This document shows positions 1 through 6,235 of a stretch of DNA of 9,760 bases, piece after piece; the stretch's first letter is position 1; the number at the start of each line of letters is the position of its first letter. The DNA is from UBA4665 sp036388555 (GTDB lineage: Bacteria; Patescibacteriota; Saccharimonadia; Saccharimonadales; UBA4665). The notes under the pieces are model-generated. The model made no database searches and was not told the origin of the DNA. It was given only the letters and a program-made list of their open reading frames with translations. The position numbers and the translations under genes were made by a program. The stretch lies in assembly GCA_036388555.1 (NCBI GenBank), contig DASVRP010000017.1:1-9760 (forward strand). Direction: 5' to 3'.

Positions 1-129
1 ATCGAGTGCGTCTTTGACTACCTCAAGACGCACATGCACCTGGTCAGCTCGTTTCCTCGCTCGGTGCACGGATACGCCGTGCACTATCTCAGGATATTAC
101 TGGGGTACCAGATGAGGATGGGTTTTTAG
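1..129 (+). CDS. C-terminal fragment of a probable DDE-type transposase
   Basis: Frame 1 is open from the first base to a TAG at 127-129 and gives 42 residues. The piece contains IECVFDYLKTH followed by LVSSFPRSVHGYAVHYLRI. An I-E-x-V-F-x-x-L-K pattern followed by a basic/PRS segment and a hydrophobic tail resembles the end of DDE transposases (IS982/IS4-like), where this Glu would be the third catalytic acidic residue. The gene begins outside the window, so the other catalytic residues, the family and the terminal inverted repeats cannot be seen. The stop lies 35 nt before lepA, so an IS end may abut the lepA promoter. Alternatives are another short C-terminal protein end or an IS remnant. 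Seen: open frame and motif. Inferred: transposase identity. Confidence 0.5.
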   Translation: MECVFDYLKTHMHLVSSFPRSVHGYAVHYLRILLGYQMRMGF

Positions 130-150
130 ATTCAGGTCTACTACCTCTGT

Positions 151-156
151 TATAAT
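151..156 (+). promoter_or_regulatory. -10 box of lepA; probable leaderless start
   Basis: TATAAT at 151-156 is a perfect sigma70 -10 hexamer. Its last base lies 8 nt before the lepA ATG at 165, so transcription is expected to start at about 162-165. No Shine-Dalgarno is visible before the ATG. The -35 is weak (TTAGAT at 127-132 with an 18-nt spacer is the best candidate). A second TATAAT at 161-166 overlaps the start codon and is probably fortuitous. Confidence 0.6.
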
Positions 157-164
157 TGCTTATA

Positions 165-1943
165 ATGAACCAGTCAAACATCAGGAACTTCTGTATCATC
201 GCGCATATCGACCACGGTAAATCGACGCTGGCTGACCGGTTGATGGAGATGACCGGTACGGTTGAAAAGCGCAATATGAAGGCCCAGCTGCTCGACCGGA
301 TGGATCTGGAGCGTGAGAAGGGGATTACTATCAAACTGGCGCCGGTACGCATGGAATATCAGGGGTTCGAGCTGAACCTCATCGATACCCCGGGCCACGT
401 CGATTTTTCCTACGAAGTATCCCGCAGTCTGGAAGCCTGCGAGGGCGCGCTGCTGGTCGTCGATGCGACACAGGGCATCCAGGCCCAGACACTTGCGAAC
501 GTCTACCTGGCGATGGCTGCCGACCTGACGATCATCCCGGTGCTCAACAAGATCGACCTGCCGGCGGCCGACGTCGACAAGGTGAGCGCTGAAGTCATCA
601 GTCTGCTCGGATGTGAGCCGGACGACATCCTGCACATCTCTGCCAAAACGGGCATGGGCGTCGACAAGGTGTTGGAACGCCTGGTCGAAGACATCCCGCT
701 GCCGAAACCGTCGACCGAAACGACGACACGGGCGCTGATATTTGACAGTTATTATGATGATTACCGCGGCGTCATCCTGTATGTCCGGGTCTTCGACGGT
801 GCGGTCGCCAAGAATGCTCAGATCCGGATGATGGCGACCGGAGCCAGCGGTATCGCCCTGGAAGTCGGCGCGTTGCGGCCCGAGATGACCCCCAATAGCG
901 AATTGCATAACGGCGAGATAGGCTATATCGTCACCAACCTCAAGACAACCCGTGATGCCAAAGTCGGTGATACCATTACGCTGGTCAGCCAGCCGGCAAC
1001 CGATCCGTTACCGGGATACAAAGACGTCCAGCCGTTCGTCTATGCGGGCTTCTTCCCGGAGTCAAACGAATTTTACAACGAACTGAAGGATGCCATCGAG
1101 AAATTGTCGCTCAGTGACAGCGCGCTGCAGTTCGTTCCGGAGAATTCGCCGGTACTCGGGTTCGGCGTCCGCATCGGCTTCCTGGGGCTGTTGCACATGG
1201 ATATCATCCGGGAGCGTCTGGAGCGGGAATACAATCTCGACCTCGTCGTCACCAACCCGTCTACCGACTATCAGGTCAGTATGTTGAATGGCGACACGCT
1301 CGACATCCAGAGCGCCAGTGACCTGCCGGATCCTGCTAAGATCGCTGAGATCCGTGAACCGTGGATCAAAGGTGAGATCATCGTGCCCCAGGACTATATC
1401 GGCGGTGTTATCCAGCTTATCGCCAATAAGCGCGGCATCCACAAGAATCTGAGTTACGTAGAAGACCGGGCGTTGGTCAGCTTCGAAGCGCCGCTGGCCA
1501 ATCTGCTGACAGACTTCTACGACCAGCTGAAGAGCATTACCAGCGGCTACGGGTCGTTCAATTACGAGCTCGACAGCTACCGTGCCGAAGATCTCGTCCG
1601 TGTCGACTTTTACGTTGCCGGCGAGATGGTCGGGGCGCTCAGTGTCATGGCGCATCGCAGTGAATCGCAAAGTCTGGGCAGGGAGGTCGTTACCAAGCTC
1701 AAAGAGGTCATTCCACGTCAGAACTTCCAGGTCGCGCTGCAGGCTGCGATCGGTGGCCGTTTCATCGCACGTGAGGACCTCAGCGCCTACCGCAAAGACG
1801 TCACGACCGGACTCTACGGCGGCGACGTCTCGCGCAAAAAGAAAGTCCTCGCCAAGCAGGCGAAAGGCAAGAAGCGCATGAAGCGGTTCGGCAAAGTCGA
1901 CATCCCAGCCGAAGCGTTCACGGTCATGTTGAAGCGTGACTAA
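165..1943 (+). CDS. lepA: Elongation factor 4 (LepA), back-translocating ribosomal GTPase
   Basis: LepA/EF4 is a translational GTPase that binds the ribosome and is implicated in back-translocation, 30S biogenesis and stress tolerance. From the ATG at 165 the protein is 592 aa, close to the usual ~600. The G domain is complete: G1 AHIDHGKST (residues 13-21), the switch region EREKGITIK, G3 DTPGH, G4 NKID and G5 SAK. Domain II, the EF-G-like domains III and V and the LepA-specific C-terminal domain follow. The family hallmarks LYGGDVSRKKK, KGKKRMKRFG and IPAEAF are near the end. An in-frame TTG at 156 would add three residues, but it lies inside or next to the -10 box, so ATG 165 is preferred. 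It has its own promoter and no obvious terminator. No key residue is missing. Confidence 0.98.
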   Translation: MNQSNIRNFCIIAHIDHGKSTLADRLMEMTGTVEKRNMKAQLLDRMDLEREKGITIKLAPVRMEYQGFELNLIDTPGHVDFSYEVSRSLEACEGALLVVDATQGIQAQTLANVYLAMAADLTIIPVLNKIDLPAADVDKVSAEVISLLGCEPDDILHISAKTGMGVDKVLERLVEDIPLPKPSTETTTRALIFDSYYDDYRGVILYVRVFDGAVAKNAQIRMMATGASGIALEVGALRPEMTPNSELHNGEIGYIVTNLKTTRDAKVGDTITLVSQPATDPLPGYKDVQPFVYAGFFPESNEFYNELKDAIEKLSLSDSALQFVPENSPVLGFGVRIGFLGLLHMDIIRERLEREYNLDLVVTNPSTDYQVSMLNGDTLDIQSASDLPDPAKIAEIREPWIKGEIIVPQDYIGGVIQLIANKRGIHKNLSYVEDRALVSFEAPLANLLTDFYDQLKSITSGYGSFNYELDSYRAEDLVRVDFYVAGEMVGALSVMAHRSESQSLGREVVTKLKEVIPRQNFQVALQAAIGGRFIAREDLSAYRKDVTTGLYGGDVSRKKKVLAKQAKGKKRMKRFGKVDIPAEAFTVMLKRD

Positions 1944-2002
1944 GATATGTTGTTATTAGTACTTATGTAAGAAATTTAGCTGTAAAGCAATTCTATTGTA
2001 GG

Positions 2003-2038
2003 TATATTCATAGTAGTTAAGAAAGTAAACTATGAATA
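2003..2038 (+). promoter_or_regulatory. 10-bp inverted repeat covering the start codon of the small ORF, with possible -10 box
   Basis: TATTCATAGT at 2005-2014 is the exact reverse complement of ACTATGAATA at 2029-2038, with a 14-nt loop. The ATG of the 48-aa ORF (2032-2034) lies in the right arm. No T-run follows, so it is a poor terminator. A possible -10 (TATATT, 2003-2008) overlaps the left arm. The repeat could be an operator or, if transcribed, a hairpin hiding the start codon. The repeat is seen; the function is inferred. Confidence 0.5.
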
Positions 2039-2178
2039 ACCACCCCTTCAGGTCTCAGACGGTCACGTTCATCCGTACGATGCTGATTGTCCTCGGTCTC
2101 GTACTGATGTTCGTCTACGGTTACCAAGCAGTGTTACAGGCGTCCAGCTGGCAAGCTGTAGCCGGCCAGGCGCTGTGA
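2032..2178 (+). CDS. Small single-pass membrane protein, 48 aa, unknown function
   Basis: An ATG at 2032 opens a 48-codon frame ending in TGA at 2176-2178. The protein has a short polar, basic N-terminus (MNNHPFRSQ), one clear membrane segment at about residues 13-35 (start FIRTMLIVLGLVL, end around YQAVL) and a short small-residue/Trp tail ending QAVAGQAL. The basic N-terminus suggests N-in topology. A weak purine stretch (GAAAG, 2021-2025) lies 6 nt before the ATG. It sits alone between lepA and gmk, both of which appear to have their own promoters. I recognise no family. Good hydrophobic patterning argues for a real gene, but its length leaves room for chance. Confidence 0.55.
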   Translation: MNNHPFRSQTVTFIRTMLIVLGLVLMFVYGYQAVLQASSWQAVAGQAL

Positions 2179-2228
2179 AGTCTCGGGTTGTCCCCCGGTC
2201 TGCTATCCGCAACCAGTAGCGGCGACCG

Positions 2229-2267
2229 CCCGCGGAACAGTAGCTCCGTTTGCAACATGACCGCGGG
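2229..2267 (+). repeat. GC-rich inverted repeat overlapping the gmk promoter
   Basis: CCCGCGG at 2229-2235 and CCGCGGG at 2261-2267 are perfect 7-bp inverted repeats separated by 25 nt. The right arm lies in the spacer of the gmk promoter and is followed by TTATTT. It could be a poor terminator for the upstream small gene or an operator over gmk. The rest of 2179-2286 shows nothing I can name. Confidence 0.35.
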
Positions 2268-2278
2268 TTATTTATACT
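2250..2278 (+). promoter_or_regulatory. gmk promoter, sigma70-type, probable leaderless transcript
   Basis: TTGCAA (2250-2255), a 17-nt spacer and TATACT (2273-2278) form a good sigma70 promoter. The -10 ends 8 nt before the gmk ATG at 2287, which places the expected transcription start on or just before the A of the start codon. There is no Shine-Dalgarno. Confidence 0.7.
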
Positions 2279-2286
2279 GACCAGCA

Positions 2287-2994
2287 ATGACCGACGACCT
2301 GATACGTTCATATGAGCCAAACCTCGAGACCGTCACGCTCATAGCACAGACGCCGATCGTACTGCTGGTAGGGATTTCCGGTGCCGGCAAGGACAGTATC
2401 AAGAAGATGCTGCTGCAGTCTGGTAAGTACCACCATATAGTCTCACATACCACCCGGAAGCCCCGGGTCAACAGTGGCGTTATGGAGACTGACGGCGTCG
2501 AGTACCATTTCATATCCGAAAAGACGGCGCGTCAGATGCTTCAGGATGGCGCCTTCGTCGAAGCTAAACTAGTGCATGGCACCATGTATGGTACAAGTTC
2601 AGCTGAGATTTCCCAGGCTAAGCGCGAGGGCAAGATCGCACTGACTGACCTTGACGTGCAGGGAGTAGCCGAATATATGGCGATGTCTGAATATGTGACG
2701 GCGCTATTCGTCTTACCGCCGGATTACGAAGAATGGCAGCGTCGCCTTTATGCGCGCTACGGGGAACATCAGGCAGAGCCGGCAGATATCGCCAAACGTA
2801 TGCAGACGGCGACGTCTGAGCTCGAAGAAGCTTTGAAGCAGCCCTACTATCATTTTATCGTCAATAATGATCTACATGAGGCGGTGGCGACGGCAGATTT
2901 GATCGCCCATGGCCTAGAATCGGCCCATGGGCACCAAGCGGATATGCCACGGAAAGTTGCTATATCACTGCTTGAACGAATACGACGCGCCTGA
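2287..2994 (+). CDS. gmk: Guanylate kinase (GMP kinase) with atypical Walker A
   Basis: Guanylate kinase converts GMP and ATP to GDP and ADP in the cytosol, feeding the GTP/dGTP pools. The protein has 235 aa; the family is usually about 190-210, and the excess is an N-terminal extension of ~20 residues and a longer tail. Domains: P-loop GISGAGKDS at 29-37; GMP-binding SHTTRKPR at 53-60 with E67, G70 and Y73 following; EAKLVHGTMYGTS and LTDLDVQGV, both family hallmarks; a PYYHFIVNND segment near the C-terminus. The residue after the P-loop Lys is Asp36 instead of Ser/Thr. A few extra residues separate the Arg of TTRKPR from E67 compared with the classical signature. Alternatively it is a guanylate-kinase-like NMP kinase of other specificity. 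It has its own promoter and no Shine-Dalgarno. Confidence 0.88.
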   Translation: MTDDLIRSYEPNLETVTLIAQTPIVLLVGISGAGKDSIKKMLLQSGKYHHIVSHTTRKPRVNSGVMETDGVEYHFISEKTARQMLQDGAFVEAKLVHGTMYGTSSAEISQAKREGKIALTDLDVQGVAEYMAMSEYVTALFVLPPDYEEWQRRLYARYGEHQAEPADIAKRMQTATSELEEALKQPYYHFIVNNDLHEAVATADLIAHGLESAHGHQADMPRKVAISLLERIRRA

Positions 2995-3032
2995 ACATAA
3001 AAAATGCCGAGTCCGCCATGAGCACGAAAAAA

Positions 3033-3108
3033 TAATAAGCACTTGCGTTATTAGAAAAATGAGCGATACTTAGAGCATACAACTATAAACATAACCAGAA
3101 TATATAAA
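3033..3108 (+). promoter_or_regulatory. AT-rich leader of the first dockerin gene: weak hairpin and -10-like boxes
   Basis: TAATAA (3033-3038) and TTATTA (3048-3053) form a 6-bp inverted repeat just after gmk, extended by GC/GC with one bulged base. Several -10-like boxes follow: GATACT at 3065-3070 behind TTGCGT (3043-3048, 16-nt spacer), TATAAA at 3084-3089, and TATATA/TATAAA at 3101-3108. The last would give an almost leaderless mRNA for the ATG at 3114. Which box is used cannot be decided by eye. Confidence 0.4.
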
Positions 3109-3113
3109 ACAAT

Positions 3114-4841
3114 ATGAAAAAACATTCTGTCGCAAATATAAAATTGATAACTAGGTTCCCGTTGTTCGTCATGGGGCTTTTCCTCTTGCTCAGTCTGTTC
3201 AGTACGGTTCCGTTCGCACCGGCTGTGCTTGATAGTACTGCGTCGGCCGCATGTATTACGACCACACCACCGGCCACGTATGGCAAGGTCACGCAGACCG
3301 TCAATGTCGCCACTGCGGGCACCTACCGTGTCTGGAGCCGGATCAAAGCTCCGAGTACGAGTGCCAACTCGTACTATTTCCAGGTTGATACCGGTTGTCA
3401 CTATAATGTCGGTGATTCGACGTCGATTCCGGTTAATACCTGGACCTGGGTGAATTACCAGGATGCCAGTGCGGCAGCTCCGATAGATATATCATTCTCT
3501 GCGGGCACGCACACACTGACGTACACCGGCAAGGAAGCGGACGTCCAGCTGGATAAGATCATGTTGCTTGTTGATACCGCCTGTGTCCCGACCGGCTTCG
3601 GAGACAACTGCGCATCGTCTGCTTCTGGCCCGACTGTTTCACTGACTTCACCGGCGGGCGGTTCAACTGCGACTGGAACGGTCAACATATCGGCTAACGC
3701 CAGTGACACGGCCGGTATCTCCAAAGTAGACTTCCTGGTCGACGGTGCGATCGTCAGTACGGATACGACCGCTGCATACAGCTATGCGTGGAACTCGACG
3801 ACAGTATCTAACGGTTCACATACGATCACAGCCCGAGCCACGAATACCGGCGGGAGTACCACGACAAGCTCCGCAGTGACTGTAAACGTGAGTAATGCTC
3901 CGCCGACTGGCAATGTATCTATACCGTTCCGCATGAATGCAGGCGGTCCGGCATTCACTGATCCAACTGGTGCAACATGGGCAGCTGACAGCTATGTCAC
4001 CGGGGGCGCCTCTGCCGACCGTGGAACAATAGCTATCGCAGGAACGACAAACCCTCAAATCTACCGTTCGGAACGATGGGGTATGTCAAGCTACAACATA
4101 CCAGTTGCAAATGGCACTTACACATACCGATTGCACTTTGCTGAGACGACTGGATCGGGCTGTGCTGCCGTAGGCGCCGGCTGCCGAATCTTCAGTGTCA
4201 CTGGGGAGGGTGCTCCGATCATCACTAACCTCGATATCTTTGCGACGGTAGGCGGTAATACGGCTCTCGTACGGACTGGTACCATTACTGTCGCTGACGG
4301 AAACGCGACGTTCGGGTTCTCGGCGACGGCTAATGCCGCAGAGGTAAATGGTATCGAGTTGCTGTCGACGACTCCGACTGGTGACACGACTCCTCCGTCG
4401 ACTTCGATCACTGCACCTGCCAACGGCTCATCGGTAACCGTCGGTACGCAGGTTACGGTCAATGCTAACGCATCCGATAATGTCGGCGTCAGCAAGGTAG
4501 AGTTCTACGTCGATGGTGCCATGAAGTCCACTGATACGGCTTCCCCATACAGTTATGTATGGAGCACGACCGGTGTCACCGCTGGGGCACATACTCTGAC
4601 TTCAAGGGCTTACGATGCAGCAGGCAACGCAACAACTTCTACGGCGGTCAGTGTGAATGTAACCGGTGGCACCACGACACCACTGCCAGGTGACGTCAAC
4701 GGTGATTCCCGCGTCAACGCCCTGGACCTGTCCGCCCTGATCTCCCATGACGGCGAGAACTATCCGGCTGCTGACTTCAACAGTGACGGCACCGTCGGCG
4801 CGGCCGACATGGCCATCCTGCTGAGCAGGTGGACATGGTAA
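3114..4841 (+). CDS. Secreted or surface multidomain protein: CBM-like, Ig-like, malectin, Ig-like, dockerin-like
   Basis: 575 aa, no catalytic domain seen; probably a carbohydrate-binding surface or scaffold-associated protein. A basic N-terminus and hydrophobic stretch (about 11-37) form a signal peptide or anchor, with a possible cleavage near STASA/A. Residues ~47-157 resemble the C-terminal two thirds of a CBM6/CBM35-type beta-sandwich (GTYRVWSRI, NTWTWVNY, GTHTLTYTGKEADVQLDKI). Four Cys (47, 95, 157, 166) are conserved in the paralogue downstream. Residues ~173-259 and ~424-517 are Ig-like domains of Big_7 type (KVDFLVDG, GSHTITARA). Residues ~267-417 are malectin-like (FRMNAGGPAF, YRSERWG, RLHFAET). 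Residues 525-575 are dockerin-like, with loops DVNGDSRVNALD and DFNSDGTVGAAD, ending LLSRWTW. The start is the first ATG before the basic/hydrophobic leader. The stop overlaps the next gene. Confidence 0.9.
   Translation: MKKHSVANIKLITRFPLFVMGLFLLLSLFSTVPFAPAVLDSTASAACITTTPPATYGKVTQTVNVATAGTYRVWSRIKAPSTSANSYYFQVDTGCHYNVGDSTSIPVNTWTWVNYQDASAAAPIDISFSAGTHTLTYTGKEADVQLDKIMLLVDTACVPTGFGDNCASSASGPTVSLTSPAGGSTATGTVNISANASDTAGISKVDFLVDGAIVSTDTTAAYSYAWNSTTVSNGSHTITARATNTGGSTTTSSAVTVNVSNAPPTGNVSIPFRMNAGGPAFTDPTGATWAADSYVTGGASADRGTIAIAGTTNPQIYRSERWGMSSYNIPVANGTYTYRLHFAETTGSGCAAVGAGCRIFSVTGEGAPIITNLDIFATVGGNTALVRTGTITVADGNATFGFSATANAAEVNGIELLSTTPTGDTTPPSTSITAPANGSSVTVGTQVTVNANASDNVGVSKVEFYVDGAMKSTDTASPYSYVWSTTGVTAGAHTLTSRAYDAAGNATTSTAVSVNVTGGTTTPLPGDVNGDSRVNALDLSALISHDGENYPAADFNSDGTVGAADMAILLSRWTW
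4686..4841 (+). repeat. Dockerin-like module, copy 1 (paralogous DNA repeat)
   Basis: This ~156-bp stretch closely matches 6011-6166 at the DNA level and both end in a codon string for W-T-W plus stop. It encodes two Ca-binding loops of D-x-N-x-D type. Both copies are at the extreme C-terminus of adjacent genes, consistent with tandem duplication of the whole gene or shuffling of the module. Confidence 0.75.
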
Positions 4842-6166
4842 GACGGTCGCACAAAGAACCATCCACAAAGAGAGTATTCGAAACAAGTAGGCGCACTGTC
4901 GCCTACTTGTTTCTCGGTCTAACGCTTATCGCCGGTTTCATAACCCTGACATCCGGCAAGTCATATGTCACCCAAAAAGTCTCGGCGGCCTGTGTGACGA
5001 CAGCTGTCCCTACGACATACGGCCAGGTTACCCAGAATATCAACGTCGGGACGGCCGGCACATACCGGCTCTGGAGCCGGATCAAGGTCCCGAGCACGGC
5101 CGCAAATTCGTACTACTTCAAGCTGGACAATGGCTGCAACTACAATGTCGGTGATTCGGGCAATATCGTAGCCAATACCTGGACCTGGGTCAATTACCAG
5201 GATGCGTCTACCGCGGCCTTTATCGACCTGACACTGAGCACCGGCGCGCACACACTGACCTATACCGGCAAAGAAGCAGATGTCCAGCTGAGCCAGCTGA
5301 TGCTGTTGAACGACCTCTCCTGTGTCCCTACCGGAAATGGCGAGAACTGTGCGACGACCGATACGACTGCTCCGACCGTCTCTCTGACAGCGCCGGCGGC
5401 CGGCACGACAGTCACCGGAAACGTGACGCTGGCTGCCAATGCGTCGGCCGCTTCGGGCATCAGCAAGGTGGACTTCCTGGTCGACGGCGTCGTCGTCGGA
5501 TCCGACAGCAGCCCGTCGTACAGCTATTCATGGGCTTCTTCGACGGTGACCAACGGTAGTCATGGCATACAGGCAAGGGCATACGATATTGCAGGCAACG
5601 CGTCGACGAGCACCGCGGCGTATATCACGACGAACAATACTACGACGACGCCGACACCGCCGCCACCTACGCCTGGCGACCCGACCAAACCGGTTGTTTT
5701 AATCACGTCACCGGCCAATAACTCGACCGCCCAGCCGACCTCAATCGTGAACTTCAATGTCACGGCGACCGATAATGTCACTGTCACCCGTGTCGATTTC
5801 CTGATCGACGGTGTCCTCAAGAACACGTTGCAGGCGCCGCCGTACAACTATCCGTGGAATACGACCGGCTATAGCAACGCCGCCCATACGCTGACCGCCA
5901 AAGCCTATGATGCTGACGGCAATACCACGACATCTCCACCGACGACTGTCTATCTCGGTGTCGCCGCGCCACCGCCCGGTCCGACGCCTCCGCCCACACC
6001 GCCAAGCGTGCCAGGTGACGTCAACGGCGACTCCCGCGTCAATGCGCTCGACCTGTCCGCCCTGATATCGCACGACGGCGAGAACTACGCTGCGGCCGAT
6101 TTCAATAAGGATGGAACGGTCGGCGCGGCCGATATGGCTATACTGCTCAGCAAGTGGACCTGGTAG
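4835..6166 (+). CDS. Secreted or surface protein paralogue: CBM-like, two Ig-like, Pro-rich linkers, dockerin-like
   Basis: From the ATG at 4835 it has 443 aa. A basic N-terminus with RR at 19-20 precedes a hydrophobic segment (~21-39). The CBM6/35-like domain (~53-163) is close to that of the gene upstream, with its four Cys conserved (53, 101, 163, 172). Two Big_7-type Ig domains (~180-265 and ~286-374) follow, separated by a Thr/Pro linker, then a second Pro-rich linker and the dockerin-like end (393-443, loops DVNGDSRVNALD and DFNKDGTVGAAD, ending LLSKWTW). It lacks the malectin domain of its neighbour. ATG 4835 overlaps the upstream stop by 7 nt, implying translational coupling; a GTG at 4829 is an alternative start and the purine stretch AGGTGG (4827-4832) lies very close. 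No enzyme motif was seen; likely glycan binding at the cell surface. Confidence 0.88.
   Translation: MVRRSHKEPSTKRVFETSRRTVAYLFLGLTLIAGFITLTSGKSYVTQKVSAACVTTAVPTTYGQVTQNINVGTAGTYRLWSRIKVPSTAANSYYFKLDNGCNYNVGDSGNIVANTWTWVNYQDASTAAFIDLTLSTGAHTLTYTGKEADVQLSQLMLLNDLSCVPTGNGENCATTDTTAPTVSLTAPAAGTTVTGNVTLAANASAASGISKVDFLVDGVVVGSDSSPSYSYSWASSTVTNGSHGIQARAYDIAGNASTSTAAYITTNNTTTTPTPPPPTPGDPTKPVVLITSPANNSTAQPTSIVNFNVTATDNVTVTRVDFLIDGVLKNTLQAPPYNYPWNTTGYSNAAHTLTAKAYDADGNTTTSPPTTVYLGVAAPPPGPTPPPTPPSVPGDVNGDSRVNALDLSALISHDGENYAAADFNKDGTVGAADMAILLSKWTW
4880..4913 (+). terminator. Perfect 14-bp hairpin inside the 5' end of the second dockerin gene; terminator or attenuator
   Basis: GAAACAAGTAGGCG (4880-4893) is exactly complementary to CGCCTACTTGTTTC (4900-4913), with a 6-nt CACTGT loop. 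The core is GC-rich and the 3' arm T-rich (TTGTTTC), but no clean T-tract follows. It lies 39 nt after the stop of the first dockerin gene and within codons 16-27 of the second. It could attenuate transcription between the two genes or block 3' exonucleases. Confidence 0.6.
6011..6166 (+). repeat. Dockerin-like module, copy 2
   Basis: Paralogous to 4686-4841. The first ~35 bases are almost identical (CCAGGTGACGTCAACGG shared exactly) and differences are mostly at third codon positions, so the protein is under purifying selection. Confidence 0.75.
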
Positions 6167-6173
6167 GCACATG

Positions 6174-6200
6174 CTGGCACTCTTGACTCCTGAGTGCTAA
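6174..6200 (+). promoter_or_regulatory. CIRCE operator (HrcA binding site)
   Basis: The right arm GAGTGCTAA (6192-6200) is the exact CIRCE consensus half. The left arm CTGGCACTC (6174-6182) matches TTAGCACTC at 7 of 9 positions, and the 9-nt spacer is canonical. It sits directly before hrcA, so the operon is expected to be autoregulated and induced by heat or protein-folding stress. It begins only 8 nt after the stop of the dockerin gene. Confidence 0.93.
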
Positions 6201-6212
6201 ACCGGTTATAAT
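6183..6212 (+). promoter_or_regulatory. hrcA operon promoter interlocked with CIRCE
   Basis: TTGACT (6183-6188) lies exactly at the start of the CIRCE spacer. After 18 nt comes a perfect TATAAT (6207-6212). HrcA bound at CIRCE would cover the -35 and upstream spacer. The predicted start near 6219 gives a ~17-nt leader with only a weak AGGA (6221-6224) before the ATG at 6236. Confidence 0.85.
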
Positions 6213-6235
6213 CGGCTCATAGGATACGATTTACT

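Noticed and set aside
161..166. Second TATAAT next to the lepA start
   Set aside because: It overlaps the ATG and would start transcription inside the gene; the copy at 151-156 is the better -10.
174..908. Long minus-strand open frame (244 codons) opposite lepA
   Set aside because: It lies wholly inside the certain lepA gene, has a low-complexity Asp/Arg/Gln-rich composition typical of an antisense shadow, and no promoter or family match.
1062..1670. Second minus-strand open frame opposite lepA (202 codons)
   Set aside because: Same antisense shadow effect of high-GC codon usage; no motif.
2229..2267. Firm call of a Rho-independent terminator before gmk
   Set aside because: The stem is only 7 bp with a 25-nt loop and no clean T-tract; kept only as an inverted repeat.
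5741..6172. Minus-strand open frame opposite the second dockerin gene
   Set aside because: The plus-strand domains here are unambiguous and the frame shows no recognisable protein features.
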